Shown: positions 27,004 to 35,830 of the stretch, piece after piece
Numbering within the stretch: the first letter of the stretch is position 1
Layout: the number at the start of each line of letters is the position of its first letter
Assembly (NCBI RefSeq): GCF_004366355.1
Contig: NZ_SODV01000001.1
Location: 682,001-746,000, forward strand
Direction: 5' to 3'
Length of the DNA stretch: 64,000 nt
Source of the DNA: Dinghuibacter silviterrae
Lineage (GTDB): Bacteria > Bacteroidota > Bacteroidia > Chitinophagales > Chitinophagaceae
Made by a program: the position numbers and the translations under genes
The notes under the pieces: generated by a model
Database searches by the model: none
Seen by the model: only the letters and a program-made list of their open reading frames with translations
Told to the model about the DNA's origin: nothing

Positions 27004-27677
27004 GAAGGATTGTTGTTGAACAGACCGCCGGAAAATCGCGGGCCACTGGGTTCCTTGAGCAGGGCTTTGATATCCCGTTGAAGCTTTTCGAGCTCCTCCT
27101 TTGTAAGACCGTCATAGATCCCGCGGAGGCGTCCGTTTTTATCTATGAGCGCAATGAGCTGGGTGTGGATGAACTGGTCTTCGATCTTTTGTTTGGCGTG
27201 GCTTTCATCGTCGATGTGGTAGCTGTCCCTCGCGGCGGCATACAACGCTTTTTTGGTGCCCGTGAGGAAGATCCAGTGTTTGGGATCGTCATAACCCATG
27301 GAGTCGGCGTACACTTTCAACCTGGACACGGAATCTCTTTCCGGGTCGGAGGTATGGGACAGCATCAGGAGATCCGGTTCTTCCTTAAAGGGCTCGTACA
27401 CCCAGTGTTTGAGGTTGTCGTTCATCCGGGGACAGATCCCCGGACAGGTGGTGAAAAAGAAGGAAACGACACACACCTTTCCCAACACATCCCGCTCCGT
27501 AACCGTATCCCCCTTCTGGTCCACAAAGGCAAAGGGTTTTACGTCCGCGATGACCGGCAACTTTACTTTATAATCGTCCGTACCCGCAAAAAGGGCAATC
27601 CAAAAGATGGCAAGGAAAACAACCGAGCCCGCCACGTACCATAAAAGTCGCCTGATCCTTTTTTTCTTCTTTTCCAT
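27000..27677 (-). CDS. SCO1/SenC-family copper chaperone / thioredoxin-fold protein
   Basis: The 225-residue protein has one N-terminal membrane helix (residues about 12-31) and a thioredoxin fold with the copper ligands C78-x3-C82 (TTCPGICP) and a distal His in FIHTQ. SCO proteins deliver copper to the CuA site of cytochrome oxidase or act as redox sensors. A second SCO gene sits near the oxidase operon (40564-41259); this copy is tied to a Fur regulator instead. A TAATTTTG box (27689-27682) is 4 nt before the ATG. Confidence 0.92.
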   Translation of the reverse strand: MEKKKKRIRRLLWYVAGSVVFLAIFWIALFAGTDDYKVKLPVIADVKPFAFVDQKGDTVTERDVLGKVCVVSFFFTTCPGICPRMNDNLKHWVYEPFKEEPDLLMLSHTSDPERDSVSRLKVYADSMGYDDPKHWIFLTGTKKALYAAARDSYHIDDESHAKQKIEDQFIHTQLIALIDKNGRLRGIYDGLTKEELEKLQRDIKALLKEPSGPRFSGGLFNNNPS

Positions 27678-27738
27678 GGGACAAAATTACGACAAATGCG
27701 CCGCAGGGCGCGGGGCGCCCGTCGCCGAGCCTTTGGTA

Positions 27739-27770
27739 TTTTGCAACAAAGTTGCATTTTCATATCTTTG
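27739..27770 (+). promoter_or_regulatory. Promoter of the MerC-like gene
   Basis: TTTTG (27739-27743) and TATCTTTG (27763-27770) are 19 nt apart, a textbook Bacteroidota TTTG-N19-TAnnTTTG pair. The ATG at 27778 is 7 nt after the -7 box. Confidence 0.75.
27742..27756. promoter_or_regulatory. Candidate Fur/Zur operator palindrome
   Basis: TGCAACAAAGTTGCA is a perfect 6-3-6 palindrome lying between the -33 and -7 boxes of the MerC-like gene, in the 100-bp divergent gap with the SCO-Fur operon. Its place would let a bound repressor block RNA polymerase. That the adjacent Fur-family protein binds it is inference from position. Confidence 0.55.
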
Positions 27771-27777
27771 CCCCCTT

Positions 27778-28140
27778 ATGCGAATCAACTGGGATATGCT
27801 GGGTATGTCGGCGTCGATCGCCTGCGCCATCCATTGCGCGGTTTTGCCTCTTTTTCTGACAGCCCTGCCCTTGTTTGGCTGGGAAATTTTGCACAATCCC
27901 TGGTTTGAGGGCGGGATGATCGCCCTGGCGGGGGTCGTTGGGGCCAGCGCCCTTCGCCACGGTTATAAACGACATCACCGGCGGAGTACGCCGGCGATGC
28001 TGTTTGGGGCGGGTTTTGCCTGCCTTGTATTAAAAGAAGTTTTTCACACCTTTCATGTGGCGCTCCTGATTCCGGCAATCGTGCTTATTGTCGGAGCCCA
28101 CTACCTCAACCTGAGGTATACGTCGCCTAAAGCTGCTTGA
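27778..28140 (+). CDS. MerC-domain small membrane protein
   Basis: Start at MRINWDMLGMSASIAC (27778), set by the promoter 7 nt upstream; 120 residues. It has four membrane helices and the MerC motif SIACAIHCAVLP, with two cysteines that carry metal in mercury transporters. In Bacteroidota such proteins are usually not in mer operons. Its divergence from a Fur-family gene and the palindrome in its promoter suggest a role in zinc or other transition-metal transport under Fur-type control, which is inference. It overlaps the convergent DUF1080 gene by 14 bp. Confidence 0.82.
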   Translation: MRINWDMLGMSASIACAIHCAVLPLFLTALPLFGWEILHNPWFEGGMIALAGVVGASALRHGYKRHHRRSTPAMLFGAGFACLVLKEVFHTFHVALLIPAIVLIVGAHYLNLRYTSPKAA

Positions 28141-28831
28141 TCTGTATATCCCGGAACCACACGTCTTCATCCCCGCCATGGTCCTGAAGGGAGATATGGC
28201 CTTTGTGGAAGGTGGCAAAACCGGGCATCTTGGCAAACTTGCTCCCGGCCACCAGCTTATTCCAGTCGTCGGTCCACATCCTGGTGGCCACCACTTCGGT
28301 ATCATTGAGGAAAAACTGGAGCTTTCCGTTCCTCAGGCGGATCTCTACCTTGTTCCACTCCCCGACCGGTTTGACCGTTTGTACCTTGCAGGGGATGAGG
28401 TCATAGAGGTCGCCCGCGCGGTGTTTGAAATTCTTCCCGTCGGGATGGTTGTCGTTGTCGAGGATCTGCATTTCGGGACCCGTCTCGTACGTATTCTGAT
28501 ACTTGCTGGGATCCTCGTGGACGTCGAACATGATCCCGCTGTTGGCACCCTTGGATTCCTTCCACTCCAGCTTCAGGTCGAAGTTGTCGTATTCGCCATC
28601 GGTGACCAGGTCACCCCGGCCATCCCTGGAGGAGGCATCCAGGTGGAGGACACCGTCAGCGGCTTTCCAGGCGGAGCCCGCCGTCGATTGACCATAGGTA
28701 TGCCAGCCGTGGGTGGTTTTGCCATCAAAAATGGACACCCAGTCACCGGAAACCGTCTTTACGGCGGTGGAGACCGGCTTGGCGGCAGACAGCGCGACCA
28801 GCGCCAGGGACACAAGGACGAAACGTTTCAT
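28127..28831 (-). CDS. DUF1080 (3-keto-disaccharide hydrolase-like) secreted protein
   Basis: The 234-residue protein has a signal peptide and a concanavalin-like beta-sandwich with the DUF1080 signatures SIFDGKTTHGWHTYG at the start, FDLKLEWKESKGANSGIMF in the middle and HISLQDHGG before the end. Members bind or hydrolyse 3-keto-glycosides in periplasmic sugar breakdown. The TIM-barrel isomerase gene nearby (29315) is a common neighbour in Bacteroidota, though on the other strand here. Confidence 0.88.
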   Translation of the reverse strand: MKRFVLVSLALVALSAAKPVSTAVKTVSGDWVSIFDGKTTHGWHTYGQSTAGSAWKAADGVLHLDASSRDGRGDLVTDGEYDNFDLKLEWKESKGANSGIMFDVHEDPSKYQNTYETGPEMQILDNDNHPDGKNFKHRAGDLYDLIPCKVQTVKPVGEWNKVEIRLRNGKLQFFLNDTEVVATRMWTDDWNKLVAGSKFAKMPGFATFHKGHISLQDHGGDEDVWFRDIQIKQL

Positions 28832-28843
28832 ATTGACAAGGGT

Positions 28844-29257
28844 TTACTGCTTGTAGGATAATATATACCGGACGAGGGTTTCCGCGTCCTGCTGGGAAAG
28901 GCTGGGGTGAGGTGTCATCGGCACCTGGCCCCAATTGCCCTTGCCGCCGGCAATAACCTTCTTGGCGAGGTTTTCTACCGTGCCTGTTTTCGTGGAATCG
29001 TAGCGTGCCGCAATCATGGCAAAGGAGGGTCCCGTGCTGGGTGCGTCGGGTGTGTGACAGGTCTTGCAATCGTTTTGCAGCATGATGCCGTACCCCGGGT
29101 GACCGGTATGTTCAGCGCCGCTTGCGGTCCCGGTGGAAGCGTCCGGTGCCTTGGCGACAGCGGAGGAAGAATCTGGAGCCGAAGGCTGTGTTCCCCCCGA
29201 GTTGCCTCCGCAGGCGGCCAATGCCAATAACGAGACGATACCGATCAGTTGCTTCAT
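28844..29257 (-). CDS. Cytochrome c lipoprotein (class I, monohaem)
   Basis: From MKQLIGIVSLLALAAC (29257) the protein is 137 residues with a lipobox LAAC (Cys16), a Ser/Ala/Gly-rich linker, one haem motif CKTCH and the axial Met in VPMTPHPSLSQQDAETLV. This is a c551/c552-like electron carrier anchored to the membrane. Upstream of DUF1080 in the same direction with 12 bp between, so likely one transcript. Confidence 0.87.
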   Translation of the reverse strand: MKQLIGIVSLLALAACGGNSGGTQPSAPDSSSAVAKAPDASTGTASGAEHTGHPGYGIMLQNDCKTCHTPDAPSTGPSFAMIAARYDSTKTGTVENLAKKVIAGGKGNWGQVPMTPHPSLSQQDAETLVRYILSYKQ

Positions 29258-29314
29258 ATTATTTTGATTTTCGCCACACAAGTTACTAAATTTATCCTCT
29301 CACAATTTCTCCAG

Positions 29315-30196
29315 ATGGAATCCTCTTCCCGCAGACAGGCTATAAAAAATATCTTGATGACGTCAGCAGGTATCAGCGCCCTTGGCGCTTCGGCTTTTAG
29401 CGCCCCGGACAAGGCCCCCAGACCCCTGGGCCTCCGGAACAACATCCACCAGTCCGTTTGCTACTGGGTCTACCACGATATTCCCCTGGACCAGTTCTGC
29501 GGTACACTCCAACAGTTAGGGCTAAGCGCCATCGACCTCATCGGGCCGAAGGACTGGCCGGTCCTCCAGCAACACGGCATTTATTGCGCCATGTGCAATG
29601 GGGCGGAGCTGGGTTTATACGACGGGTTCAGCCATCCCGAGTTCCATGATGCCCTGATCAAGAATTATACCGAGTGGATCCCCCTCGTCGCCAAGGCCGG
29701 GTACAAAAACCTGATTTGCTTTAGCGGTGCCCGCAGGGGGATGGACGACGAGACCGGCATGAAAAACTGTATCACCGGGCTGCAGAAGCTGTTGCCCCTG
29801 GCGGAGAAGCACGGGGTGGTCCTGGTCATGGAGCTCCTCAACAGCAAGATCGACCACAAGGACTATATGTGCGACCACACCGCCTGGGGGGTCGAACTTT
29901 GCAAACGCGCGGGTTCGGAAAACCTAAAGCTCCTCTACGACATCTACCACATGCAGATTGACGAGGGCGACATCATCCGCAACATCCGCGAAAGCCACCA
30001 GTATATCGCCCACTACCATACGGGCGGTGTCCCGGGCCGTCACGAGATCGACGATACCCAGGAGCTGTACTACCCGGCCATTATGAAGGCCATTCTCGAC
30101 ACAGGATTCACCGGTCACGTGGCCCAGGAGTTCGTCCCTTCCGTGCCGGATAAGATCGCTTCGCTCAAAAAATGTATAGAGATCTGCGATGTATAA
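29315..30196 (+). CDS. TIM-barrel sugar isomerase, hydroxypyruvate-isomerase-like
   Basis: Start at MESSSRRQAIKNILM (29315; 293 residues) with a Tat-like N-terminal signal (SSRRQAIKN). The barrel contains KHGVVLVMELLNSKIDH, LKLLYDIYHMQIDEGD, HYHTGGVPGRHE and GHVAQEFVP, which supply the metal-binding Glu, Asp, His and Glu of hydroxypyruvate isomerase/xylose-isomerase-like enzymes. Probably acts on keto-sugars in the periplasm; exact substrate not determinable. Confidence 0.88.
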   Translation: MESSSRRQAIKNILMTSAGISALGASAFSAPDKAPRPLGLRNNIHQSVCYWVYHDIPLDQFCGTLQQLGLSAIDLIGPKDWPVLQQHGIYCAMCNGAELGLYDGFSHPEFHDALIKNYTEWIPLVAKAGYKNLICFSGARRGMDDETGMKNCITGLQKLLPLAEKHGVVLVMELLNSKIDHKDYMCDHTAWGVELCKRAGSENLKLLYDIYHMQIDEGDIIRNIRESHQYIAHYHTGGVPGRHEIDDTQELYYPAIMKAILDTGFTGHVAQEFVPSVPDKIASLKKCIEICDV

Positions 30197-30659
30197 AATA
30201 CTCCTCCTGCTGACCTTGTGGGCCGCAACAACCCGCGCCCAGGGCGGGCCGACTGCCGCTGCCGGCCCCGCAACGCCCGCGCCGCGCCAGGCTCCGTCGG
30301 ACGACGGGGCCATCCGCCAGGTCCTGGCGCAGCAGGTCACTGCCTGGAACAACGCCGACGTCACCGCCTTCATGCAAGGCTACTGGCAAAGTGACTCCCT
30401 CATTTTTATTGGCCCCAAAGGACCGAATTACGGCTGGCAACCCGTCCTGGATCACTATAAAAAAGTGTATCCCGACAAGGTGGCGATGGGCACCCTGACG
30501 TTTAGCAACCTGGTATTGAAAAGATTATCCGGGGATTATTATTTCGTGATCGGCGCCTGGCATCTAACGCGCACCAATGGAGACCTGGGTGGACAATTCA
30601 CCCTCCTTTTCCACAAAATAAACGGCAACTGGAAGATCGTCGTGGACCACACGAGCTAG
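30189..30659 (+). CDS. DUF4440/SnoaL-like secreted protein
   Basis: The 156-residue protein has a signal peptide, a Pro/Ala-rich linker (residues about 18-38) and an NTF2-like fold with IRQVLAQQVTAWNNADVTAF and FTLLFHKINGNWKIVVDHTS, the first and last elements of DUF4440. Role unknown. It overlaps the isomerase gene by 8 bp, so translation is probably coupled. Confidence 0.82.
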   Translation: MYKILLLLTLWAATTRAQGGPTAAAGPATPAPRQAPSDDGAIRQVLAQQVTAWNNADVTAFMQGYWQSDSLIFIGPKGPNYGWQPVLDHYKKVYPDKVAMGTLTFSNLVLKRLSGDYYFVIGAWHLTRTNGDLGGQFTLLFHKINGNWKIVVDHTS

Positions 30660-30889
30660 GCGCCCATCTTCCGCCAAAGCCTGTAATAGTAGTAGATCAA
30701 CACCCCGAGGCTGATCAGGAACCCCAGGTAGTACAAGACGTTTCCCCAGGTAAGGTGGTCTTCGACAAAGGCATAACCGGGCATAATCCCTCCCACGACC
30801 TGGAGAAGCATCCAAAGGAGGCCGGCCGACAGGGTGCGAACGATCCTCCACATGAACTTCGTGACTTCCGGTTCTATTCCCGAGGGCAT
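30656..30889 (-). CDS. Small two-helix membrane protein
   Basis: A 77-residue frame with two membrane helices (TLSAGLLWMLLQVVGGIMPG and NVLYYLGFLISLGVLIYYYY) and a basic end (RLWRKMGA). The hydrophobic pattern and the stop overlapping the convergent DUF4440 stop support a real gene. No family recognised. Confidence 0.65.
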   Translation of the reverse strand: MPSGIEPEVTKFMWRIVRTLSAGLLWMLLQVVGGIMPGYAFVEDHLTWGNVLYYLGFLISLGVLIYYYYRLWRKMGA

Positions 30890-30920
30890 ATATCAAAAGC
30901 GCGCGCCCGCGCGCCGCGGT

Positions 30921-31685
30921 TTATGGCATTAACAGTTGTTTCAGCGCCAGGCTATCCCCATTAAATACGTCAAAATCGACCTCCGCGTTGATCCCGCTGA
31001 CGTGGCCGAATTCGCTGTGTTGCCAGAACGACCAGTCCCGGGCAATCCGGGGATTTTCCTTCTGGAGGTAATGGGCGGCCCACAAAGGGTATCCATCAAA
31101 CATCCTGCCCAGGTGCCTGTCGTAGAAATCCACGCTGGTATAAATGATGGGTTTTGTCCCCGTATTGGCCTGTACCACGTCCAGCCATTCCTGCAGTCTT
31201 TGGTGGATCAGGGTATCCCTGACACCATAAGTATCCTCCACGTCCACCACCGGGGGGATATCGCCGGATTCCAGGGTGACGGTGGCCAGAAAGTTTTCGG
31301 CCTGGGCCCGGCCGCTTTTCGTCGCCAGGAAAAAATGATAGGGACCACGGATCATCCCCGCGCTTTTCGCCTCCTCCCAGTTGCGCCGGAATTGGGCGTC
31401 GACCCTGCCCAACCCTTCGGTGGCCTTGATGAACACGAAGTCCAGGTGCACCCCTCTGACCTCCATTGACTTGACCATGGGCCAGTTGATGCGGCCGTTA
31501 TGCCAGGACACGTCGATACCGTGTATGGCGTAATTGACCGGGATATCGGTCCCGAATTCCTGGTAACGGACAAAACGGTCTTCTTTCGATTGCCACAACT
31601 CATAATTGATCAACGCCACCACACCCAACACGAAAATGAGCAACAGCCAAAGAACCCACTTGCGAATCTTCTGTTTTTTTCTCAC
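30921..31685 (-). CDS. GH25 lysozyme-like muramidase, membrane-anchored
   Basis: The protein (about 254 residues) has an N-terminal helix (WVLWLLLIFVLGVVALI) and a GH25 barrel: IHGIDVSWHNGRINWP, FVFIKATEG, GPYHFFLA, PPVVDVEDTYG with the catalytic acids, and IIYTSVDFYDR. It would cut the MurNAc-GlcNAc bond of peptidoglycan. The GTG at 31691 overlaps a TAGGTTTG promoter box (31698-31691), so I prefer the GTG at 31685 as start; this is an inference from the promoter position. Confidence 0.88.
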   Translation of the reverse strand: MRKKQKIRKWVLWLLLIFVLGVVALINYELWQSKEDRFVRYQEFGTDIPVNYAIHGIDVSWHNGRINWPMVKSMEVRGVHLDFVFIKATEGLGRVDAQFRRNWEEAKSAGMIRGPYHFFLATKSGRAQAENFLATVTLESGDIPPVVDVEDTYGVRDTLIHQRLQEWLDVVQANTGTKPIIYTSVDFYDRHLGRMFDGYPLWAAHYLQKENPRIARDWSFWQHSEFGHVSGINAEVDFDVFNGDSLALKQLLMP

Positions 31686-31712
31686 AGACACAAACCTACG
31701 ACATTAGGGAAA

Positions 31713-32531
31713 ATGAATACATTCGTTCTTTGTATGACATACGTCCGTTCGGTTATCCACCTGGGGAGTGGCGCCATTGCGTGCTACCGCTGGGGCCAGG
31801 GGCCGGGCGTGATCATAGCCCTGCACGGGTTCGGGGAAAGGGCCCTTTCTTTTGAACACTGGGGCCGGTCGCTCCCGGAAGGATTTTCCCTGTATGCCCC
31901 CGACCTTCCGCTTCATGGCGACAGCCGGTGGGAGGGTCCGTTCACGGTGGATCATTTGCACGAGCTTCTCCGGCGAATCACGGTTACGCCGTTTACCCTT
32001 TGCGGTTTTAGCATGGGCGGACGGCTCTGTCTGTCCTACGTACAAGCCAGGCCGGAAAACATCCACCGCCTGGTACTGCTTGCGCCGGATGGATTGAAGG
32101 TCAATTTCTGGTATTGGCTGGCTACCCAGACCCAAACGGGCAACCGCCTTTTCCGGTATACGATGCAACATCCGGCCTGGTTCCTCGGAAGCATTCGCAC
32201 CCTGGGTGCGCTCCACCTGATCAACCGCGGCATCGTCAAGTATGTCCATCGCCACCTGGGCGAGGCCGCCCAACGGCAGGCACTATACGATATATGGACC
32301 TGTATGCGCACGTTCCGGCCCGACCTGGAAGCCGTCAAAAACCGGATCCGCACACAAGGCCTCCCGGTCCGGCTGATCTTCGGCCGCTACGACCGGATCA
32401 TCCAACCTTCCCAGGGCTACCGTTTCCAGGAAGGCCTGGGGGAGCATTGCCGCCTTACGGAGCTTTCAGCGGGACACCAGTTGCTGACAGTGGCGCTCAG
32501 CCCCGTGTGTCTTCAGATCGTCACCGATTAA
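31713..32531 (+). CDS. Alpha/beta hydrolase
   Basis: Start at MNTFVLCMTYVRS (31713); a second ATG at 31734 is possible. About 272 residues with the oxyanion motif IIALHGFGE, the nucleophile elbow CGFSMGGRL, the acid in LIFGRYDRII and a final His in SAGHQLL, i.e. a complete Ser-Asp-His triad. Substrate unknown. Divergent from the GH25 gene. Confidence 0.85.
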   Translation: MNTFVLCMTYVRSVIHLGSGAIACYRWGQGPGVIIALHGFGERALSFEHWGRSLPEGFSLYAPDLPLHGDSRWEGPFTVDHLHELLRRITVTPFTLCGFSMGGRLCLSYVQARPENIHRLVLLAPDGLKVNFWYWLATQTQTGNRLFRYTMQHPAWFLGSIRTLGALHLINRGIVKYVHRHLGEAAQRQALYDIWTCMRTFRPDLEAVKNRIRTQGLPVRLIFGRYDRIIQPSQGYRFQEGLGEHCRLTELSAGHQLLTVALSPVCLQIVTD

Positions 32532-32550
32532 TTTCGTTACTTTACAACGG

Positions 32551-33684
32551 ATGGCATTTTTTCTGACCGGATTGTTCTTGTTTTTGGTATACGCGGCCTG
32601 CCTGGTATTTTACCGGCAAGCCTGGCGGGCGTTGCCTGTATTCAAGGTCCCGGCCTCCTTCACGCCCGCCGCATCGATCACCGTCATCATCCCTGCCCGT
32701 AACGAGGAAGACAACATCGGTGCGTTGCTCGATACCCTTCTTGCCCAGGACTATCCGCCCGCGTTGTACGAGGTCATCGTCGTGGACGACCATTCCACCG
32801 ACGGTACCGCCGATGTCGTGCGCCGCTACAAAAATGTACGGCTCCTGACCTTAGCCGATCACCTTAGCCCGGGAGAACGCCTGAATGCCTATAAGAAAAA
32901 GGCGATCGACACCGCCATCACCCTCAGCCGCGGCGAGCTCATCGTCACCACCGACGCCGACTGTCTGGCGGAACCCCGCTGGCTGAGCCTGATCGCGGCT
33001 TTTTACCAGGAACATCAACCCGTTTTTATAGCCGCCCCCGTGGCGTATATGGACGAGACCAGCTTTTTAAAGGTGTTCCAATCCCTCGACTTCATGACCC
33101 TCCAAGGGATCACCGGCGCTTCGGTGTACCGGAAGGTCCATACTATGTGCAACGGCGCCAACTTAGCCTACAGCAAGGCCGTTTTCCATGAGGTAGGCGG
33201 TTTCCGGAACATCGACGCCATTGCCTCCGGGGACGACATGCTCCTGATGCACAAGATGTATCAACGCTACCCGGACCGGATCTCGTTTTTAAAATCCCCC
33301 GGCGCCATCATCCGGACCGCACCCATGCCGACCTGGAAGGCATTTTTTAACCAACGGATCCGCTGGGCCAGCAAGGCCGACAAATACGACGACAAACGCA
33401 TCATCGCCGTCCTGGCGCTGGTATACCTTTGGAATGTCTGGTTCCTCGCCGCAGGTGTGGCGGCGTGCTTTATACCTGGCCTTTGGAGGACCTGGCTTGG
33501 CTTTATCGCCGTCAAGACCATCGTGGAAATGTGGTACCTCTACCCCGTGGCCGTCTTCTTTGGAAAAAAATCCCTGCTCTGGAAATTCCCCTTGGCGGAG
33601 CCCGTACACATTGCCTATACCATTATTGCCGGCTGGCTGGGTAAATTTGGGTCCTATCAATGGAAGGGACGAAACGTCAAATAA
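32551..33684 (+). CDS. Family 2 glycosyltransferase, membrane-bound
   Basis: The 377-residue protein has an N-terminal helix, the GT-A fold with PARNEEDNIGALLDTLL, VVDDHSTDGT and TTDADC (DxD-type metal site), the QRIRW motif (residues about 268-272) of processive enzymes, and C-terminal helices. Such enzymes make envelope polysaccharide or glycolipid at the inner membrane. It overlaps the ABC permease gene by 25 bp. Confidence 0.9.
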   Translation: MAFFLTGLFLFLVYAACLVFYRQAWRALPVFKVPASFTPAASITVIIPARNEEDNIGALLDTLLAQDYPPALYEVIVVDDHSTDGTADVVRRYKNVRLLTLADHLSPGERLNAYKKKAIDTAITLSRGELIVTTDADCLAEPRWLSLIAAFYQEHQPVFIAAPVAYMDETSFLKVFQSLDFMTLQGITGASVYRKVHTMCNGANLAYSKAVFHEVGGFRNIDAIASGDDMLLMHKMYQRYPDRISFLKSPGAIIRTAPMPTWKAFFNQRIRWASKADKYDDKRIIAVLALVYLWNVWFLAAGVAACFIPGLWRTWLGFIAVKTIVEMWYLYPVAVFFGKKSLLWKFPLAEPVHIAYTIIAGWLGKFGSYQWKGRNVK

Positions 33685-34730
33685 CCCGTTTGCCGCGCGC
33701 AGCCATGGCCAGCCTCCTGGTCATCGCCCTTGCCTTTGGGGTCGCGGCCTTCGCCTATTTCCTGGCGCCTGACCACTCTCCTTTTGCCAATCGGATGGTC
33801 GTGGAGATCGGGGGCAAGCCGCCCGGTTATACCCAGCAATTTCTTCTCCTGAAGCGGCCCGCCGCCGGTCGGACTGATTTCTTACAACGGCTCTGGAGCG
33901 GCGCCCCCGATACCTGTATCTATGTCCCCATCACGCGCTGGAGCATCGCAGGCGATTCCCTTCATGTCGATAAGTACATCGACGACGGCCTCACCGAGCC
34001 ACAAGCGTACGCGCTGCAAAGCATCGACCCGTACAGAAACGGCCGCTACCTGTACACCCAGCGCTTCTACCTCGGCACCGACCGCTTCGGCCGGGACGTC
34101 CTCAGCCGCCTGATCATCGGTACCCGGGTGTCCCTCAGCGTCGGTCTCGTGGCCGTCGCCCTTTCACTGACGATCGGCATCTTTTTAGGCGCCCTTGGCG
34201 GTTATTACGGGGGAAAAACGGACGACGTCATTGTCTGGTTTATGAACATCGTCTGGAGCATACCTACGCTGCTGCTGGTATTCGCCATTACATTTGCCCT
34301 GGGCAAAGGATTCTGGCAGGTATTCGTGGCCGTGGGCCTGACCCTGTGGGTCAACGTCGCGAGGACCCTGCGAGGCCAGGTCCTCGCCCTTCGCCACATT
34401 GAATACGTCGAAGCCGGAAGGGCCCTCGGCTTTTCCGATGCCCGCATCATCACCCGGCACATCCTGCCCAACGTGATCGGACCCGTTCTCGTCATCTCCG
34501 CGGCCAACTTCGCTTCCGCCATCGTCATCGAAGCCGGTCTGAGCTTTCTCGGCGTGGGCGTGCAACCCCCACAACCCAGCTGGGGCCTGATGATCAAGGA
34601 AAACTATAGTTTTATCATCACCCACAACCCCTCCCTGGCCATCGTGCCGGGGGTGGCCATCATGGTGCTTGTCCTCGCCTTCAACCTGTTGGGCAACGGG
34701 TTGCGCGACGCTATGGACGTGCGTTCGTGA
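33660..34730 (+). CDS. ABC transporter permease, DppC/OppC type
   Basis: The 356-residue protein has six membrane helices and the permease coupling motif EAGRALGFSDARIITRHILP (about residues 246-265). Residues about 45-140 between helix 1 and the FGTDRFGRD-like block (YLGTDRFGRDVLSRLIIG) form a long periplasmic insertion. OppC permeases move peptides with OppB, OppD/F and a binding protein, none of which is beside it, so partners must be elsewhere. The 25-bp overlap with the glycosyltransferase is unusual for unrelated functions. Confidence 0.88.
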   Translation: MEGTKRQITRLPRAAMASLLVIALAFGVAAFAYFLAPDHSPFANRMVVEIGGKPPGYTQQFLLLKRPAAGRTDFLQRLWSGAPDTCIYVPITRWSIAGDSLHVDKYIDDGLTEPQAYALQSIDPYRNGRYLYTQRFYLGTDRFGRDVLSRLIIGTRVSLSVGLVAVALSLTIGIFLGALGGYYGGKTDDVIVWFMNIVWSIPTLLLVFAITFALGKGFWQVFVAVGLTLWVNVARTLRGQVLALRHIEYVEAGRALGFSDARIITRHILPNVIGPVLVISAANFASAIVIEAGLSFLGVGVQPPQPSWGLMIKENYSFIITHNPSLAIVPGVAIMVLVLAFNLLGNGLRDAMDVRS

Positions 34731-34731
34731 T

Positions 34732-35133
34732 CTATTTCATGGAATACCGGTACGTCCCCGTCCAGGTATTGGACGATTTCGTATTGGACGTTACCGTGAT
34801 GCTCACCACGCAGCTCTCCTGCGCAGGCGTACTCGTGATGGTATAGTTGTTGCTCGCCGTGGTGGTGCTGCCGCTTTGCGTAAAGAAGGGCAGATTGGAC
34901 TGACCATCCACGTATGCAGTAATGGCAACGGTTACGCCTTTCGGCGGCATCGTGGAAGTGATGGTAACATTCAGGGCAAAAGTAGGACCCGGCGCAGCGG
35001 CCTGTGTCGATCCTTCGGCGGGCGTGGTGGTCACCGCCAGGGTGGCTTCCGGGGTGCTGCCCCCGCCTTTTCCGCAAGCAACGGCCGAGCAAACCAACAG
35101 GGCGCCCAGCATCTTCATAAGCATAGTTCTCAT
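34732..35133 (-). CDS. Small lipoprotein with an Ig-like domain
   Basis: The 133-residue protein has a lipobox (SAVACGKGGG), a Thr/Pro/Ala-rich linker and a beta-rich C-terminal domain with TSTPAQESCVVSITVTSNTK. It stops 1 bp after the convergent permease and follows the Lrp gene by 18 bp in the same direction. No family assigned. Confidence 0.7.
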   Translation of the reverse strand: MRTMLMKMLGALLVCSAVACGKGGGSTPEATLAVTTTPAEGSTQAAAPGPTFALNVTITSTMPPKGVTVAITAYVDGQSNLPFFTQSGSTTTASNNYTITSTPAQESCVVSITVTSNTKSSNTWTGTYRYSMK

Positions 35134-35151
35134 ACCTGTAAGATAATATTT

Positions 35152-35622
35152 TTAATCGAGGCTCACACGGACGTTGCGGTTAAGACTCTCCTCCAGCGAG
35201 ATAAAGGTCTCCGTCCGTTCGATCCCCTTGATCTTTTGGACCACATCGTGTAAGACATACCGGAGCTGGTTGATGTCCTTACACACGATCTCGGCAAACA
35301 TGCTGTAGTTCCCCGTCGTATAATTCAGCCGGACGATCTCGGGAATCTTTTCCAGGTCCTTGGCCACGGAGTCATAGAGCGAGCTTTTTTCCAGGTAGAT
35401 CCCCAGGAACGCGATGACGTCATACCCTAACGCCTTCAGGTCCACGGTCAGACGGGTGCCTTTTACAATCCCGTACTCCTGGAGTTTTTTGATACGCACG
35501 TGTATTGTTCCCCCGGAAACGAACAATTGCTTCCCCAGATCCGCGTAGGATATTTCCGCATTTTCCATCATAGCATGGATGATCTGCAGGTCCAATTTGT
35601 CCAAATTCAATTTACCGCTCAT
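35152..35622 (-). CDS. Lrp/AsnC-family transcriptional regulator
   Basis: The 156-residue protein has the N-terminal winged helix (LDKLDLQIIHAMMENAEISY, LFVSGGTIHVRIKKLQEYGI) and the C-terminal RAM effector domain (YSMFAEIVCKDINQLRYVLH). Lrp/AsnC regulators form octamers and respond to amino acids. The adjacent small lipoprotein gene may be its partner or merely downstream. Confidence 0.94.
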   Translation of the reverse strand: MSGKLNLDKLDLQIIHAMMENAEISYADLGKQLFVSGGTIHVRIKKLQEYGIVKGTRLTVDLKALGYDVIAFLGIYLEKSSLYDSVAKDLEKIPEIVRLNYTTGNYSMFAEIVCKDINQLRYVLHDVVQKIKGIERTETFISLEESLNRNVRVSLD

Positions 35623-35830
35623 TTTACGATGCTATTTTTGACAAATCTCAATGAAGCAGGGCCTAAATTTAGAAATGTCTAATCTTTTAAAATTTGTCTT
35701 GAATTTTATCCAATGAAACAGAGAAATCCTTTAGTTTTGTTTTGTCATTTGGAGGTTTTACGGGAAAAGATACAAAAATATACCGCTTTTCGTATAAACT
35801 GGCAAATTACGACTTTTTGATTCTGTATAC

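Noticed and set aside
27778-28140. A mercury resistance operon
   Set aside because: Only a MerC-type gene is present; merA, merT, merP and merR are missing and the neighbour is a Fur-family regulator.
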